A DNA stretch of 64,000 bases from Actinomadura fibrosa (GTDB taxonomy: Bacteria; Actinomycetota; Actinomycetes; Streptosporangiales; Streptosporangiaceae): positions 1-64,000 of the forward strand of contig NZ_CAACUY010000022.1 in the NCBI RefSeq assembly GCF_900659615.1, in the 5' to 3' direction. Every line of letters begins with the position of its first letter. Position 1 is the first letter of the stretch. Positions 1 to 7,795 of the stretch are shown here, piece after piece. A program made the translations under genes and the position numbers. The notes under the pieces were generated by a model. That model saw only the letters and a program-made list of their open reading frames with translations, had not been told where the DNA came from and did no database searches.

Positions 1-95
1 GTGAACGAGGCGGCCAGCGCCGCCGCGGCCAGCACCGCGAGCGCGCCGCGCCGCCGCGACCGGCCGCGAACGAGGGGGTGGGGTGGTCGCCCCAT
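1..95 (-). CDS. N-terminus of an exported protein (cut by window edge)
   Basis: Only the first 31 codons are inside the window. An ATG at 95-93 follows a strong ribosome binding site (GGAAGGAG, plus-strand 102-109). The peptide begins MGRPPHPLVRGRSRRRG and runs into an Ala/Leu/Val stretch, so it has a basic n-region and a hydrophobic h-region like a Sec or Tat signal peptide or a membrane anchor. A twin-arginine context (GRSRRRG) is visible but not a clean Tat motif. The function cannot be told from what is present. Confidence 0.6.
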   Translation of the reverse strand, partial: MGRPPHPLVRGRSRRRGALAVLAAAALAASF

Positions 96-319
96 CGCGT
101 TCTCCTTCCGGACGTGATCTGTCACGGGGCAACAATGGACGCCCGCCCCCTCGGGCGACACATATCCGCTGACGCAAAATCCGGCACGCTTTGTTGCCCG
201 CCGACAACACGGCCCGCCCACCTCGGCGAACGATGCGGCCCCACGTCCGCCGACGGCGGTGTCAACCGGCGGTCGTGTCAGCCCGGTGCGTCAGTCGGCG
301 GTCGTGCCGGCCTGGTGCG

Positions 320-1066
320 TCAGCCGAGGACGGCGGCGCCCGTGGCCCCCACCAGCCCGGCGAACTCGGAGCGCTCGGCGGGCGACAGCGCCCGCTCGTA
401 CACGGCCGCCGCGAGCCGGTCGGTCGTCGCCTCGGCCTCCCGGCGGCGCCCGACGAGCGCCGCGCAGTCGGGCAGGTCGCCCTGCCAGCCGAACATGCGC
501 GCCTGCCCCGGCCCGTCGTCGGTGAGGATCGCCTCCAGCGGCGCCAGCCCGGCCGCCGTCGTCGCGGCCAGGTGCAGCGCGCCCCGCCACTCCCGCAGGA
601 CGTGCAGGAAGTGGTTCAGCCGCCCGGGACCCGCCTCCGGCGCCGGCTCCGCCCGCCACCCGCAGAACAGCGGCAGCCCCGAGCCCTCCGCCGCCCGTAC
701 GACCCGCTCGGCCAGCTCGGCGAGCCGCTCCACGCCCTCCAGCTCGGCCAGGCGCTCCTCGCCCCACGCCGCGCACGCGCGCCCGTACCGCCGCGCCGCC
801 TCGCGCGCCCCGGCCACCGCCACGCCCTCGTCCCACATCGCCCGGACGAGCCCCGGCTCGAACCACCCCAGCGCGGCCACGACCACGTCCGCGTCCACGT
901 CGCCGAGGACGCCGCCGCGTCCCGCGAAGTAGAACGCCAGAGGGTTGTCGAACCCCAGCTGCTTGCCGCGCTCCGCCGTCGTCCGGTCGAGCATCCACGC
1001 GGAACCCACGTCGTGCACGATCCGGTCGGCGGCCTTCACCGTCTCCGCGGCGCTCAGCCCGCCCAT
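320..1066 (-). CDS. SCO6745-like helix-turn-helix family protein
   Basis: The 248-residue protein begins MGGLSAAETVKAADRIVHDV at an ATG preceded by GGGAGGTG, a better start than the ATG 28 codons upstream. It shares the architecture of the actinomycete SCO6745-like family: an N-terminal segment around an (A/R)xYFAGR-like motif (here FYFAGRGGVLGD near residue 45), a helical middle, a GR-W-G stretch and a C-terminal AAVYERALSPAER-type ending. A second, clearly related member lies at 15414-16238. The molecular function of the family is not established as far as I know. A short inverted repeat (GTAACC-GGGA-GGTTAC, 1093-1108) sits just upstream. Confidence 0.6.
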   Translation of the reverse strand: MGGLSAAETVKAADRIVHDVGSAWMLDRTTAERGKQLGFDNPLAFYFAGRGGVLGDVDADVVVAALGWFEPGLVRAMWDEGVAVAGAREAARRYGRACAAWGEERLAELEGVERLAELAERVVRAAEGSGLPLFCGWRAEPAPEAGPGRLNHFLHVLREWRGALHLAATTAAGLAPLEAILTDDGPGQARMFGWQGDLPDCAALVGRRREAEATTDRLAAAVYERALSPAERSEFAGLVGATGAAVLG

Positions 1067-1265
1067 GGCACCTCCCGGCTCCCGGTCTCCAGGTAACCGG
1101 GAGGTTACTGCCTTCCGCGGGCAGGCGCGGAGGTTCCGGGCACCGGTCATCCGCGGGATTCGCCCGCCCCGGCGTCCGCCTAGCGTCGGACATGCCGGGA
1201 CCGCGGCGTACCGCTGGGCAAACGGCCGCCCTCAGCGGTACGCCGCACCCGGCTCCAACCGGGGG

Positions 1266-2540
1266 CTAGTTCCAGTCGAAGCAGACGACCACGGCGTCGT
1301 CTGCCAGGTCGGTGCCCTCGTGATGCTCGATGAGCTCGTCGATGACGGCGAGCGGGACGTCGGCGGTGTCGCGCAGCCGGGCGCTGCGCGCGGCCTGCTC
1401 CAGCGCGTGCGTGCCGAACTCCCCGCGCGGGCCCCGGGCGGAGAAGACGCCGTCGCTGACGATGACGAGCCGGTCCCCGGACTCCAGCGGGAAGCGCTGC
1501 GCGCGGTACTCGGTGTCGGGGAACATGCCGAGCGGGAGCTGCTGCTCCAGCGGGACGGGCGTGACCTCCGTGCCGCGCAGCCGCAGGATCCGCGGGGAGC
1601 CCGCGTCGATGACGTGGACGACGCCGTCCGCGAAGTCGATCCGCATGACGAGGGTCTCGGTGAACTCCCGGCCGCCGTAGCGGACGTGGACCATGTCGTT
1701 CGCGAGGCTCGCCTGCTCGCCGATGTCGGCGCCGGAGCGGCGGGCGTTGCGCAGCGCGCCCACCGTCAGGGACGTCAGCAGCGCGGCCTGGATGCCGGTC
1801 CCCGCGCCGTTGGTGACGGTCAGCGCGAGGTGGTCGTGCTCGGCGGACCAGTCGAAGTTGTCGCCGCCGATCGAGTACGCGGGCTCCAGGTGCCCGGCCA
1901 GGCTGAACCGCTCGCCCGTGCACGCGTGCCCCGGCAGCAGCTGCCACTGCAACTCGGCGGCGAGGGTGAGGCGCTGCCGGCGCCGGGCCCGCTCGTAGCG
2001 GTCGGTGTGGTCCCACGCGACCTTGAGGGCCGAGCCGAGCACCTGGCCGATCTCGGCCAGCTCGTCCAGGTCGCCGCCGGCCCAGCCGCCCGTCGCGCCC
2101 AGCTCCAGGACGCCGAGCCGCTCGCCCCGCGCGGTGACCGGGACGAAGAGCGTCTGCGGCGGCGCGTCCGGGTCGCCGTCGCCGCCCTGGCCGCCGTGCC
2201 CGTCGAGGGAGCCGTCCGCGGACAGCAGGACGGGGCGGCGGGACACGAAGGCCCGCCCCGCGTCGGACCCGTGGATCCTGAGCGGCTCGGGCGGCTCCTC
2301 GGCCGCGGCCACGGCGGCGGCCACGGCGGACGGGGTGGTGTCGCCGGCCGGCGCGGGCACGGCCAGGAGCGGCGCGACCTGGAGCAGGAAGCGCGAGTGG
2401 TAGTCGTTCACCAGCAGCCGGGCGGAGGTGATCGGCGGGTACTCGTCCCGCAGCGTGGCGGCCAGCGTCTCGGGCAGCGAGTGCGCGGGGGCGAGGCGCA
2501 GCGCCCGTTCCACCTTGGCCGGGCGGCCGTGCGTGCTCAT
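1266..2540 (-). CDS. GAF-SpoIIE (PP2C-type) phosphatase
   Basis: This 424-residue protein has a GAF-like sensory half (about residues 30-200) ending in the usual linker helix (ERARRRQRLTLAAELQWQLLP) and a C-terminal SpoIIE/RsbU-type PP2C phosphatase domain. Seen motifs are GGDNFDW, SDGVFSARGPRG and the closing DDAVVV. The second metal motif, normally DVSGHG with an aspartate, reads TNGAGTG, so the aspartate is Asn244. Relatives dephosphorylate anti-anti-sigma factors; here activity may be altered. The ATG at 2540 lacks a strong Shine-Dalgarno; an open frame continues upstream but crosses the promoter-like region. It may be controlled by the MarR regulator next door through the inverted repeat at 2751-2766. 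Confidence 0.82.
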   Translation of the reverse strand: MSTHGRPAKVERALRLAPAHSLPETLAATLRDEYPPITSARLLVNDYHSRFLLQVAPLLAVPAPAGDTTPSAVAAAVAAAEEPPEPLRIHGSDAGRAFVSRRPVLLSADGSLDGHGGQGGDGDPDAPPQTLFVPVTARGERLGVLELGATGGWAGGDLDELAEIGQVLGSALKVAWDHTDRYERARRRQRLTLAAELQWQLLPGHACTGERFSLAGHLEPAYSIGGDNFDWSAEHDHLALTVTNGAGTGIQAALLTSLTVGALRNARRSGADIGEQASLANDMVHVRYGGREFTETLVMRIDFADGVVHVIDAGSPRILRLRGTEVTPVPLEQQLPLGMFPDTEYRAQRFPLESGDRLVIVSDGVFSARGPRGEFGTHALEQAARSARLRDTADVPLAVIDELIEHHEGTDLADDAVVVCFDWN

Positions 2541-2750
2541 TGCGACCCCATCTCGTTGAACTCTCCCGTGAGAACGGCGGGCGTCCGGTACGCCGTGCCG
2601 GAGCCGCTCGCCCTCGTCCGCGCCCGTTCCGACGTGCGGCGACGGGGAGGCCGGCCGACCCCTCGACCGGCCGTCCGCGCGCGGACGCGGCGTCTCCGGC
2701 AGGTCCGTCTCGGCGCGGACGGAGGACCGCAGAGGAAGACTGTCAAAGAG

Positions 2751-2766
2751 TTTGCCGTATGGCAAA
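2751..2766. promoter_or_regulatory. MarR-type operator (perfect inverted repeat)
   Basis: TTTGCC-GTAT-GGCAAA is a perfect 6-bp inverted repeat with a 4-bp spacer. It lies upstream of the SpoIIE phosphatase start and just beyond the 3' end of the MarR gene. The size and TTGCC/GGCAA half-sites resemble classical MarR-family operators; which regulator binds is inferred. Confidence 0.5.
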
Positions 2767-2837
2767 TACTTGATGTTGAGGGTCGTCCGCGCGGTACCGC
2801 GAACCGCTGGCAACCGGGACGAAGCCGGTGGTCCGCG

Positions 2838-3377
2838 TCATGCGGACCGGGAGCCGAGCGCGCCCGGCGCGGCCGGATCCTGCCGGTCGCAGGCCTGGCC
2901 GAAGTCGGTGAGCGCGTCGATCAGCCGTCCCCGCGACGCCGGCGACATCTGCGCCAGCACCTCGCGGACGACCTCCCGCCGACGCCGCGCCAGCTCGGCG
3001 TGCAGCCGCTCCCCCTGGTCGGTGAGCCGGATGAGCGTCTCCCGGCGGTCGGCCGGGGCGCTCTCCCGCACCACGAGCCCGGCCGCCTCCAGCCGGTCGC
3101 ACAGCCGGCTCGTCGAGGACGGGATCGCGCCGAGCTCCTCGGCGAGCCCGCCGAGGTTCAGCCGCCCGAAGCGGGCGACGGCCTCCACGGCGCGCAGCTG
3201 GATCGGCGACACCGCCGGCTCCAGCCCCTGGTCGGCGCGGCTCCACAGCAGCGCGGCGGTGCTCAGCACCCGTTCCACGGCGGCCGCGACATCGTCCGGG
3301 ACGTCCGCCCGCCCGTCGCGGACCGGCTCGCCGCCGGCCGGATCGCCCGCGGACCGCCGCGATCCTCGCTGAGTCAC
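2838..3377 (-). CDS. MarR family transcriptional regulator
   Basis: The 179-residue protein has a winged-helix core: LNLGGLAEELGAIPSSTSRL (recognition helix region), DRLEAAGLVV and the wing APADRRETLIRLTDQGERL with the family DxR motif. The GTG at 3377 is preceded by GGCGGGGGT; an open frame upstream starts in Arg-rich sequence that looks non-coding. The first 30 residues are low-complexity and charged. Same-strand neighbour of the SpoIIE phosphatase, with an operator-like repeat between them, so it probably represses that gene and perhaps itself. The ligand is unknown. Confidence 0.8.
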   Translation of the reverse strand: MTQRGSRRSAGDPAGGEPVRDGRADVPDDVAAAVERVLSTAALLWSRADQGLEPAVSPIQLRAVEAVARFGRLNLGGLAEELGAIPSSTSRLCDRLEAAGLVVRESAPADRRETLIRLTDQGERLHAELARRRREVVREVLAQMSPASRGRLIDALTDFGQACDRQDPAAPGALGSRSA

Positions 3378-3587
3378 ACCCCCGCCTTTCGCATGGAGCC
3401 ATCCGGTCGCGCCGCCGCGGCGGCGCCCCAGCGCCTCCCGCCGCGCCGGGCGGGAGGGTCGCGTCCGACCGTAGCCCAAGTTGGACGGGGCGCCACCACC
3501 ACCCGCCCAATGCGATCACACCTGGAACGCGCGGAGGAAGGGCCGAAGCTGGTCAGACGGCGGACGAATCGGATCGGCGCACGGGGC

Positions 3588-3617
3588 TTGACAATCCAGG
3601 AGCACCTTACTTATAAA
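3588..3617 (+). promoter_or_regulatory. Promoter of the hsp20 operon
   Basis: TTGACA (3588-3593) and TATAAA (3612-3617) are separated by 18 bp in an AT-rich island. This is a strong vegetative-type promoter about 80 bp before the hsp20 start. No HAIR (CTTGAGT-N7-ACTCAAG) box was found, but an imperfect repeat ACCTTAC...GTAGGT (3604-3630) overlaps the -10 region. Confidence 0.6.
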
Positions 3618-3695
3618 TCTGGTTGTAGGTTTCCTCTGGCTCGGAGGACAGGTAGCGGGAGCCGCACCGCTCCCGGATCTTCGGAGGTGATGATG

Positions 3696-4136
3696 ATGTT
3701 GCTGACGTCGATCGACCCGTTCGTGCAGGAGTTCGAGCGCCAGTTCGACCGGCTGACCCGGCAGGCCGCCGCCGAGGGCGCCGGGACCTCGATGCCGATG
3801 GACGGCGTCCGCCGCGCCGACGACGTCGTCCTGCGCTTCGACCTGCCCGGCATCGACCCCGGCTCCGTCGAGGTCACCGTCGACCGCGGCGTCCTGACGG
3901 TCACGGCCCGGCGCAACGAGGAGACCTCCGAGGGCGAGCGCTTCTTCGTCCGCGAGCGCGTCATGGGCTCCTTCGTCCGCCGCGTCTACCTGTCGGAGCA
4001 CCTGGACGCCGAGGCCATCGAGGCGGCCTACGACAACGGCGTCCTCGCCGTCCGGATCCCCGTCCTGGAGCGGGCCCGCCCGCGCAAGATCGAGATCCAG
4101 ACGGCGGGCGAGTCCGCGAAGGCCATCCGGAGCTGA
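3696..4136 (+). CDS. Hsp20/alpha-crystallin small heat-shock protein
   Basis: This 146-residue chaperone carries a typical alpha-crystallin domain. DDVVLRFDLPGIDPGSVEVTV opens the fold, GERFFVRERVMGSFVRRVYL is the conserved Arg-rich strand, and AAYDNGVLAVRIPV matches the A-x-x-x-n-GVL-x-I signature, followed by a short C-terminal tail. It holds unfolding proteins in the cytoplasm. Three ATGs occur in a row behind GGAGG (3683-3687); the third has an 8-nt spacing and is chosen. A MerR-type regulator follows 47 bp downstream, as in many actinobacterial hsp20 operons. The frame is open for a long way upstream, but that extension is antisense to other genes. Confidence 0.92.
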   Translation: MLLTSIDPFVQEFERQFDRLTRQAAAEGAGTSMPMDGVRRADDVVLRFDLPGIDPGSVEVTVDRGVLTVTARRNEETSEGERFFVRERVMGSFVRRVYLSEHLDAEAIEAAYDNGVLAVRIPVLERARPRKIEIQTAGESAKAIRS

Positions 4137-4183
4137 CGCGGAGCGCCCCCGAGCACGACGCGAACGAAGGGACGCTGGAGTAC

Positions 4184-4555
4184 ATGGTCGGTGGATCGTC
4201 CGGGGTGCCGGGGCTGGACGACGAGCACGCGCCGCTGTTCACGGTGGGCCAGGTCGCCTCGATGCTGGACGTCCAGCAGGCGTTCCTGCGGCGGATCGAC
4301 GCGCACAACGTCGTGTCCCCCAGCCGGTCCGCCGGCGGGCAGCGGCGCTACAGCCGGCACGACATCGGCCAGGTGCGGCAGGTCGTGACCATGATGGGCG
4401 AGGGCATGACCCTCCCGTCCATCCGCCGCATCATCGAGCTGGAGTACGAGCTCGCGGAGGTCAGGCGGCAGCGCGACGACCTGGCCGAGCGGCTGGCCGC
4501 GCTCGGCCCGCCACCCGCCGGCGGCGAGGCGGGCGGCCCCCCGCCCGGTGCCTGA
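4184..4555 (+). CDS. MerR family regulator, HspR-like
   Basis: The 123-residue protein begins with a MerR helix-turn-helix: LFTVGQVASMLDVQQAFLRRID, then SPSRSAGGQRRYSRHDIGQV (wing). The central MMGEGMTLPSIRRIIELE segment leads into a short coiled coil (ELAEVRRQRDDLAERLAAL). There are no metal-binding cysteines. The layout and its place behind hsp20 match the HspR group, whose members repress heat-shock operons; autoregulation of this operon is inferred. The start is the only plausible ATG, with weak GGAG spacing. Confidence 0.8.
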   Translation: MVGGSSGVPGLDDEHAPLFTVGQVASMLDVQQAFLRRIDAHNVVSPSRSAGGQRRYSRHDIGQVRQVVTMMGEGMTLPSIRRIIELEYELAEVRRQRDDLAERLAALGPPPAGGEAGGPPPGA

Positions 4556-4604
4556 CGCCTTCCCCCTCCCGCCAGGCACCGCGGCCCCTCGGGGCCCCCG
4601 CCAA

Positions 4605-4640
4605 GGCCCCGGTCCTCCAAGGACCGGGGCCACGCTGTTT
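4605..4640 (+). terminator. Rho-independent-like terminator after hsp20-merR
   Basis: GGCCCCGGTCCT (4605-4616) and its exact complement (4620-4631) form a 12-bp stem with a 3-nt loop, followed by ACGCTGTTT. It closes the hsp20 operon. Confidence 0.75.
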
Positions 4641-4737
4641 GGGGCCGGGGGCTCGTGCTTGTTGCAAGCGGTACCCAGGTACGGGCTTAGCGTCGGAGTG
4701 AGGCGGCCGACGGCGCCGTCCTGGACGAGGGGCGAGC

Positions 4738-5091
4738 ATGGGCGAGGCATCGGGTACGGGGGCATCGGCGGTCGGGGCGGCGGCTCCGGTCGCGTGCACG
4801 CTGCCGCCGGACGGCATGGCCGACCGGCTGGCGGAGATGGAGGCGCTGTTCGCCCGGGGGCTGACCGCGCTGGAGCGCGAGCCGCTGCAGTTGCGGCTGA
4901 CGTTCACCGCGGCCGAGGAGGCGGGCGCACGGGATCTCTTCGCCCGCGAGCAGGAATGCTGCGCCTTCCTCACCTTCACCTATATACCGGTGGATTCCGG
5001 CGTGACCGTCGCGGTGACCGCGCCGCCGGACGCGGCGCCCACCCTCGACGGTCTTGAGGCCCTCGCGAACGCGGGGCTGCGGACGAGATGA
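4738..5091 (+). CDS. Small cysteine-motif protein linked to metal-type MerR
   Basis: This 117-residue protein has the core [34 protein letters not shown] followed by [20 protein letters not shown]. The paired Cys (ECCAFLTF) and the Ala-Pro-rich ends resemble small proteins found beside mercury/cadmium-type MerR genes in actinobacteria. I recognise the pattern but not a named function; a soft-metal-binding role is inferred from the vicinal cysteines and the neighbour. It overlaps the next gene by 4 bp (ATGA), so the two are translationally coupled. Confidence 0.65.
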   Translation: MGEASGTGASAVGAAAPVACTLPPDGMADRLAEMEALFARGLTALEREPLQLRLTFTAAEEAGARDLFAREQECCAFLTFTYIPVDSGVTVAVTAPPDAAPTLDGLEALANAGLRTR

Positions 5092-5516
5092 GCGGGCACT
5101 ACGAGGGCCTGCGCAGCGGCCAGCTCGCCGAGGCGGCCGGGGTGAACCCGCAGACGCTGCGCTACTACGAGCGGCGCGGACTGCTCGCCGACCCGGGGCG
5201 GACCCTGGGCGGGCACCGGCTCTACCCGCCGGAGGCCGTCACCGTCCTGCGCGTCATCAAGGCGGCGCAGCGGCTCGGCTTCACGCTCGACGAGGTCGCC
5301 GACCTGCTGGAGACCGCCCGCCACCAGCGGCGCGACGCGGGGCTGGCCGAGCGCGCCCGCGCCAAGCTGGACGAGATCGACCGGCGCATCGCGGACCTCG
5401 CCGCCGTCCGCGCGACGCTGCGGGAGGCGGTCGCCGCCGGTTGCGACGACCTCATGGAGTGCGCCCGGCACGAGCGCTGCCCGCTTCCGTTCGAGGACGC
5501 GACCCCGCGGTCCTGA
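5088..5516 (+). CDS. MerR family regulator, metal-responsive type
   Basis: The 142-residue protein has the canonical MerR start ([32 protein letters not shown]), a wing ([35 protein letters not shown]), a dimerisation helix and a C-terminal metal loop with cysteines ([21 protein letters not shown]). The C-x7-C-x5-C-P arrangement resembles the metal-binding loop of MerR/ZntR-type sensors. It probably controls its own operon. Coupled by overlap to the upstream small Cys protein, and followed 29 bp later by a YnfA-like membrane protein. Confidence 0.85.
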   Translation: MSGHYEGLRSGQLAEAAGVNPQTLRYYERRGLLADPGRTLGGHRLYPPEAVTVLRVIKAAQRLGFTLDEVADLLETARHQRRDAGLAERARAKLDEIDRRIADLAAVRATLREAVAAGCDDLMECARHERCPLPFEDATPRS

Positions 5517-5545
5517 CCAGGGCGTCTCCGGGTACGGTGCGGGTC

Positions 5546-5878
5546 GTGACGGTTCTCAGGTCGCTCGCCCTGTTCGCCCTCGCCGCCGTCGCCGAGATCG
5601 GCGGCGCGTGGCTGGTCTGGCAGGGCGTCCGCGAGCATCGCGGCGCCCCGTGGATCGCCGGCGGGACCGTCGCGCTCGCCGCCTACGGGTTCGTGGCGAC
5701 GCTCCAGCCCGAGGGCGGCTTCGGCCGCGTCCTGGCCGCGTACGGCGGCGTCTTCGTGGCCGGGTCGCTGGTCTGGGGGATGGTCCTGGACGGGTTCCGG
5801 CCCGACCGCTGGGACATCGCGGGCGCCCTCGTCTGCCTGGCCGGCGTCGTCCTCATCATGTACGCGCCGCGCGGCTGA
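5546..5878 (+). CDS. YnfA/UPF0060 family small membrane protein
   Basis: The 110-residue protein has four hydrophobic segments and the family signatures [50 protein letters not shown] and [21 protein letters not shown]. Length matches the family (about 108 residues). YnfA proteins resemble small-multidrug-resistance transporters. A GTG at 5546 is used; another GTG three codons earlier is possible. It sits behind the metal-type MerR gene, so export or tolerance regulated by that sensor is plausible. Confidence 0.85.
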   Translation: MTVLRSLALFALAAVAEIGGAWLVWQGVREHRGAPWIAGGTVALAAYGFVATLQPEGGFGRVLAAYGGVFVAGSLVWGMVLDGFRPDRWDIAGALVCLAGVVLIMYAPRG

Positions 5879-5992
5879 CCTCCGGTCCGGCGCCGGACTG
5901 AACCTTCGGCCGCCGCCGTCCGTACCACTAGTGCCGCCGAGTGTGGGCACGGTGGCGCTCCATTGAGGCCATGTGTGCGGGGGAGGGCGTTC

Positions 5993-7783
5993 GTGTCGTT
6001 GTTCACGCCTGGGGCGGCTCCGGGACCGGAGACCGAGTCCGAAGACCGGGAGTCCGCCGGGTCGGAGGAGGCCGCTGAGCTCCAGAGCACCGACGCCGAC
6101 GCCGAGCAGAACGACGCGAAAACCGACAGCGCCGAAGCCGACGAGAAGGACGACGGCGGGTCGGCGCCGCGGCGATGGCGGTCGGTCGTCGGCTGGGCGG
6201 TCACCGTGGCGGCCGTCGCGCTCGTCCTGTTCGGGCTCCTCCTGCCGGACCAGCTCGTCCGCCTGACACCGGGCGCGTTCGCCCGCATCCCGATCGAGGG
6301 AGTGGTGGGCGCCGGGATCCTCCTCGTCCTGCCCGGACGGGCCCGGACGGTCGCGGCGGTGGCCGCCGGGACGTTCCTCGGCCTGCTGACGATCGTGAAG
6401 TGCCTGGACATGGGCTTCAACGAGGTCCTCGTCCGGCCGTTCGACCCGGTGCTCGACTGGGTGATGCTCCGTCCCGCCGTGGAGTTCGTGGACGGGACGT
6501 CCGGGCGCTCGGCGGCGGTCGGAGTCGTGATCGCCGTCGTGCTCCTGGTGGTCGCCGTGCTCGTCCTGATGGCCCTGTCGGTGCTGCGCATCGCCCGCGT
6601 CGCGGCCCGGTACCACCGTCCGGCCGCCGGCGGGCTGGTGGTGCTCGCCGCGGCCTGGGCCGCCTGCACCGCGCTCGGCGCGCAGTTCGTCCAGGGCGTG
6701 CCCGTCGCGTCGGACGGCTCGGCGACGCTGACCATGGCGCACGCGAAGCAGGTCGGCGCGAGCATCGACGACCGGAAGAAGTTCGCCGCGCAGGCCGCCG
6801 TCGACCCGTTCCGCGACACCCCGGGCGACAAGCTGCTGACCGGTCTGCGCGGCAAGGACGTCATGCTCAACTTCGTCGAGAGCTACGGCCGCGACGCCGT
6901 CGAGGACCCGGAGTTCGCGCCGCAGGTCGACGCCGTCCTGGACGACGGGACACGGCGCCTGCGAGCCGCCGGCTACTCGGCCCGCAGCGCCTGGCTCACG
7001 TCCCCGACGGCGGGCGGCGGGAGCTGGCTGGCGCACTCCACGCTGCTGTCCGGCCTGTGGATCAACAACCAGCAGCGCTACCGGACGCTCGTCAGCAGCG
7101 ACCGGCTCACGCTGAACCGCGCGTTCCAGCGCGCGGGCTGGCGGAGCGTCGGGCTGGTGCCGGGCGTGAGCCGGGCGTGGCCGGAGAGCCGGTTCTTCGG
7201 CTTCGACAAGGTCTACGACTCCGACCACCTCGGGTACCGCGGCTCGCCGTTCGGGTGGGCGACCATGCCGGACCAGTACTCGCTGCTGACCCTGCACCGC
7301 ACCGAGTTCGCGAAGCCGGACCATCCGCCGCTGATGGTCGAGATGCCCATGCTGTCCAGCCACGCCCCGTGGGCCCCGATCCCGCACATGATCGACTGGG
7401 ACGCCGTGGGGGACGGCTCGGTCTACAAGCAGATGGCCGCGTCCGCCGACCAGCAGGGCTACGTCTGGAAGGACAAGACCCGCATCCGCGCCCAGTACCG
7501 CAAGTCGATCGAGTACACGCTGACCAGCCTCATCTCCTACGTGGAGAAGTACGGCGACAAGAACCTCGTGCTGATCTTCCTCGGCGACCACCAGCCGGCC
7601 CCGGTCATCACCGGCGAGAAGGCGAGCCGGGACGTCCCGATCACGATCGTCGCGCACGACAAGGCCGTCCTGGACCGCGTCTCCGGCTGGAACTGGCAGG
7701 ACGGCCTGCGTCCCGGCAAGCAGGCGCCGCTGTGGGCCATGAGCGACTTCCGTAACCGCTTCCTCACGGCTTTCTCGTCCTAG
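5993..7783 (+). CDS. LtaS-like sulfatase/phosphatase-fold membrane enzyme
   Basis: The 596-residue protein has an acidic cytoplasmic N-terminus rich in Glu/Asp (residues 1-55), about five transmembrane segments (70-230) and an extracellular alkaline-phosphatase-superfamily domain. Metal and active-site features are visible: MLNFVESYGRD, the GGGSWLAHSTLLSG nucleophile region, SSHAPW and the distal LIFLGDHQPAP. This matches sulfatase-domain enzymes that transfer phosphoglycerol or modify the envelope (LtaS-like); the substrate is unknown. GTG at 5993 is chosen because GGGGGAGGG precedes it; a TTG 10 codons upstream is the alternative. Confidence 0.82.
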   Translation: MSLFTPGAAPGPETESEDRESAGSEEAAELQSTDADAEQNDAKTDSAEADEKDDGGSAPRRWRSVVGWAVTVAAVALVLFGLLLPDQLVRLTPGAFARIPIEGVVGAGILLVLPGRARTVAAVAAGTFLGLLTIVKCLDMGFNEVLVRPFDPVLDWVMLRPAVEFVDGTSGRSAAVGVVIAVVLLVVAVLVLMALSVLRIARVAARYHRPAAGGLVVLAAAWAACTALGAQFVQGVPVASDGSATLTMAHAKQVGASIDDRKKFAAQAAVDPFRDTPGDKLLTGLRGKDVMLNFVESYGRDAVEDPEFAPQVDAVLDDGTRRLRAAGYSARSAWLTSPTAGGGSWLAHSTLLSGLWINNQQRYRTLVSSDRLTLNRAFQRAGWRSVGLVPGVSRAWPESRFFGFDKVYDSDHLGYRGSPFGWATMPDQYSLLTLHRTEFAKPDHPPLMVEMPMLSSHAPWAPIPHMIDWDAVGDGSVYKQMAASADQQGYVWKDKTRIRAQYRKSIEYTLTSLISYVEKYGDKNLVLIFLGDHQPAPVITGEKASRDVPITIVAHDKAVLDRVSGWNWQDGLRPGKQAPLWAMSDFRNRFLTAFSS

Positions 7784-7795
7784 CGAAAGACAGCG

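Noticed and set aside
945..4136. Very long plus-strand open frame of over 1000 codons
   Set aside because: Only its last 147 codons (hsp20) are real. The rest is antisense to the phosphatase and MarR genes, which have clear motifs; high-GC DNA keeps such frames open.
5222..7657. Long minus-strand open frame opposite the sulfatase-fold gene
   Set aside because: Arg/Pro/Gly-rich translation without motifs, antisense to MerR, YnfA-like and LtaS-like genes.
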